From Isoptericola halotolerans (GTDB lineage Bacteria; Actinomycetota; Actinomycetes; Actinomycetales; Cellulomonadaceae), in the NCBI RefSeq assembly GCF_013149785.1, contig NZ_JABEZU010000002.1:496001-560000 (forward strand): DNA of 64,000 nt. The letters are read 5' to 3'. The notes beneath the pieces were generated by a model, which was not told where the DNA came from, did not search any database, and saw nothing but the letters and a program-made list of their open reading frames with translations. Within the stretch, counting starts at the first letter, position 1; every line of letters begins with the position of its first letter. Of the stretch, positions 61,944 to 64,000 are shown piece by piece. Both the position numbers and the translations under genes were made by a program.

Positions 61944-62372
61944 ATGGCGAAGTACATGCTGATCATGCGCAGCACCGACGAGGCCGAGGCGGCGTTCGCC
62001 GAGTCCGGCATCGACTTCGAGGCGATGCTCGCCACGATGGGGCGCTTCAACGAGGAGATGATCGAGGCCGGGGTGCTGCTGGCCGCCGAAGGGCTCGAGG
62101 AGCCGGACAAGGGCGTCGTGGTCGACTACTCCACCGAGGAGCCGACCGTCACCGACGGCCCGTACGGCGAGACCAAGGAGCTGTTCAACGGGTACTGGAT
62201 CCTCGACGTCCCCACCATCGACGACGCCGTCGCGTGGGCCAAGAAGGCTCCGCTGGCCGGGCCGGGCATGAAGTCCGAGATCCGCCGCATCCCGACGATC
62301 GACGAGTTCCCGGCGGACAACGAGTGGATCCGTCGCGAGCGTGCCTGGCGCGAGCGCACGGGCCAGCTCTGA
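61944..62372 (+). CDS. YCII/DGPF-domain protein (first copy)
   Basis: This 142-residue protein has the YCII-related fold: MAKYMLIMRSTDEAEAAF at the start, then VTDGPYGETKELFNGYWILDVPTIDDAVAWAKKAPLAGPG, which is the DGPF-type signature. Its biochemical role is unknown. Proteins of this kind accompany ECF42 sigma factors in many actinobacteria. ATG 61944 follows GGGAGACGAGAACC. The tandem copy 44 bp downstream shares about two thirds of its residues by eye. Confidence 0.9.
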   Translation: MAKYMLIMRSTDEAEAAFAESGIDFEAMLATMGRFNEEMIEAGVLLAAEGLEEPDKGVVVDYSTEEPTVTDGPYGETKELFNGYWILDVPTIDDAVAWAKKAPLAGPGMKSEIRRIPTIDEFPADNEWIRRERAWRERTGQL

Positions 62373-62416
62373 GCCGGACCGTCGACCACCCCACCAGACC
62401 TGAGGACGAGGACATC

Positions 62417-62839
62417 ATGACGAAGTACATGCTGATCATGCGAGGGACCGACGAGGGCAGGGCTGCCTTCGAGGCGACGGACTTCACCGAGGTCATCGCT
62501 GCGATGGGCCGCTACAACGAGCAGATGATGGACGCGGGGGTGCTCGCCGCGGGCGAAGGGCTCGCCGACGCCTCCGAGGGCGCCGTCGTCGACTTCTCCA
62601 CCGACACGCCGGTGGTGACGGACGGCCCCTACGGGGAGACCAAGGAGCTGTTCAACGGCTTCTGGATCCTGGACGTCTCCAGCCGCGACGAGGCGATCGA
62701 GTGGGCCAAGCGGGCGCCGCTCAGCGGCCCGGGGACCCGGCTCGAGGTGCGGCGCATCAACGGCGTCGAGGACTTCCCGCAGGACAACGAGTGGATCCAG
62801 AAGGAGAAGGAGTGGCGCCAGGAGCTCGGGACCGAGTGA
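62417..62839 (+). CDS. YCII/DGPF-domain protein (second copy)
   Basis: This 140-residue paralogue of the preceding gene has MTKYMLIMRGTDEGRAAFEATDFTEVIAAMGRYNEQMMDAG and the signature VTDGPYGETKELFNGFWILDVSSRDEAIEWAKRAPLSGPG. Both copies end in a charged helix with an EWI motif (DNEWIQKEKEWRQEL). ATG 62417 has GAGGACGAGG upstream. Its stop overlaps the start of the sigma factor gene by four bases (GTGA), so expression of the three genes is tied together. Confidence 0.9.
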   Translation: MTKYMLIMRGTDEGRAAFEATDFTEVIAAMGRYNEQMMDAGVLAAGEGLADASEGAVVDFSTDTPVVTDGPYGETKELFNGFWILDVSSRDEAIEWAKRAPLSGPGTRLEVRRINGVEDFPQDNEWIQKEKEWRQELGTE

Positions 62840-64000
62840 GCGGCGCACGGGAGGTGTCCGGCGTCGGGGCCGAGCAGGGTCCCGACGCCGCGCGCCGTGC
62901 GGTCGAGGCGACGTGGCGCATCGAGTCCGCCCGGATCGTCGGCGCGCTGGCCCGCTACACCGGCGAGCTCGCGCTGGCCGAGGACGTCGCCTCCGAGGCC
63001 GTCGCCGAGGCGCTGGTCGGCTGGCCACGGGACGGCGTGCCCCGCGACCCGACGGGATGGTTGCTGGCCACCGGGCGCCGACGGGCCATCGACGCGTTCC
63101 GTCGGCGGTCGGCGCGCGACGTGCGCTACGCGGCCTTCGCCCGGGACCTGGGCGAGGGTGGGGCGCACGGCGGCGCGACGCCGTCGGGCGCCGAGGAGCC
63201 CGACCTGCTGTGGGACCCCGACCGCATCGAGGACGACAAGCTCGCCCTGATCTTCACCTCGTGCCACCCCGTGCTGTCCAAGGAGGCGCGGGTCGCGCTG
63301 ACGCTGCGCGTCGTCGGTGGGCTGACCAGCGAGGAGATCGCCCGCGCCTTCCTGGTGCCGACGGCCACGATCCAGGCCCGCATCACCCGGGCGAAGAAGG
63401 CCCTGGGTGCGGCGCGGGTGCCGTTCGAGGTGCCGCCGGCCGCCGAGCGGGCCGCACGCCTCGGCTCGGTGCTCAACGTCCTGTACGTGATCTTCACCGA
63501 GGGGTCGTCGGCCTCCGGGGGCGACGACTGGATCCGCGCGGACCTGGCCCGGGAGGCGATCCGGCTGTCCAGGGTCCTGACGCGGCTCGTGCCCGACGAG
63601 CCGGAGGCCGCCGGACTGCTCGCGCTGCTCGAGCTGACGGCCGCCCGCTTCCCGGCGCGCACCGGTCCGGACGGCGAGCCGATCCTGCTGGCCGACCAGG
63701 ACCGACGTCGGTGGGACGCCTCGGCGATCCGGCGCGGACGGGCAGCGTTGGCGCGCGCCGAGGCTGCCGGGCGCGGTCTGGGGCCGTACGGGCTCCAGGC
63801 CGCGATCGCCGAGCAGCACGACGTCGCACCCTCGGTGGAGGGCACCGACTGGGCGCGCATCGTCGTGCTGTACGAGGCGCTCGGCCGGGTGGCGCCGTCG
63901 CCGGTGGTGGACCTGAACCGGGCCGTGGCCGTGTCGATGGCCTCCGGGCCCGCCGAGGCGCTCGAGATCGTCGACGGGCTCGTCGCCGGCGGCGCCCTGC
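62836..64000 (+). CDS. ECF sigma factor with C-terminal extension, ECF42-like (3' end outside window)
   Basis: The frame from GTG 62836 is open to the window edge (388 codons visible). Region 2 reads YTGELALAEDVASEAVAEALVGWPRDGVPRDPTGWLLATGRRRAIDAFRRR; the linker holds DDKLALIFTSCHPVL, a hallmark of this group. Region 4 is ALTLRVVGGLTSEEIARAFLVPTATIQARITRAKKAL. A long C-terminal domain follows (RLGSVLNVLYVIFTEGSSASGG ... VVLYEALGRVAPSPVVDLNRAVAVSMASGPAEAL), the TPR-like extension of ECF42 sigma factors. There is no anti-sigma gene in view; in this group the extension is thought to replace it. Translation is coupled to the YCII pair. Confidence 0.9.
   Translation, partial: MSGAREVSGVGAEQGPDAARRAVEATWRIESARIVGALARYTGELALAEDVASEAVAEALVGWPRDGVPRDPTGWLLATGRRRAIDAFRRRSARDVRYAAFARDLGEGGAHGGATPSGAEEPDLLWDPDRIEDDKLALIFTSCHPVLSKEARVALTLRVVGGLTSEEIARAFLVPTATIQARITRAKKALGAARVPFEVPPAAERAARLGSVLNVLYVIFTEGSSASGGDDWIRADLAREAIRLSRVLTRLVPDEPEAAGLLALLELTAARFPARTGPDGEPILLADQDRRRWDASAIRRGRAALARAEAAGRGLGPYGLQAAIAEQHDVAPSVEGTDWARIVVLYEALGRVAPSPVVDLNRAVAVSMASGPAEALEIVDGLVAGGAL

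Overview
The window is very GC-rich, densely coded and free of mobile elements. Its gene families and gene order point to an actinobacterium of the order Micrococcales. A multimodular secreted GH10 xylanase with CBM22, CBM9 and CBM5/12 modules suggests a plant-matter degrader of the Cellulomonas/Cellulosimicrobium/Isoptericola kind. That placement is inference. The series enolase, FtsB-like protein, DUF501 protein, Ppx/GppA phosphatase, NDH-2 is a familiar actinobacterial neighbourhood. Many genes seem to be translated from leaderless mRNAs, with a TANNNT-like -10 box 6 to 7 nt before the start codon.

Positions 1 to about 31150 form one large cell-surface polysaccharide locus, built from alternating operons that meet tail to tail and often overlap there. 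It holds at least twelve glycosyltransferases (one a GT4-GT2 fusion), a chain-length/tyrosine-kinase-like protein with a ruined P-loop, a Wzy/WaaL-like polymerase or ligase, and a Wzm/Wzt ABC exporter pair. A sugar-modifying operon (epimerase, two zinc-Cys methyltransferase-like paralogues, a divergent RmlC-like cupin, a class III aminotransferase, a sugar-1-phosphate nucleotidyltransferase, a pyruvyltransferase-like protein and a PIG-L deacetylase) could make a branched deoxy or amino sugar. The locus ends with a secreted protein made of three related Cys-pair domains and a Tat/lipoprotein DUF4038 hydrolase. The main novelty candidate is a shared promoter element, TTCACCC or close variants, found before five transcription units of this locus. 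It occurs as 21-bp-spaced direct repeats in three of them and sits 22 or 33 to 34 bp upstream of the -10 box, which suggests one undescribed activator controlling the locus.

From 31167 to about 46860 there is housekeeping: a PAP2-like membrane phosphatase, mfd, a PPOX-fold oxidoreductase, the xylanase (with a perfect palindrome over its -35 box), an AlkD-like HEAT protein, a coiled-coil membrane protein, eno, ftsB-like, DUF501, ppx, ndh and an odd short tRNA with a UAA anticodon.

From 46878 to 64000 there are small regulatory modules: a hydrolase divergent from a CGNR zinc-finger regulator; a PopR/ClgR-like activator next to a clpP-clpP operon, with matching palindromes before both units; LysR with an EamA transporter; an ArsR-like regulator with a small basic protein divergent from an RND efflux pump across a palindromic operator; a Bax-inhibitor-1-like protein; a hydrolase-TetR-membrane protein operon; a GH15 enzyme; and two DGPF/YCII proteins followed by an ECF42-like sigma factor that runs off the end, preceded by a promoter of the type I recall for that sigma group.
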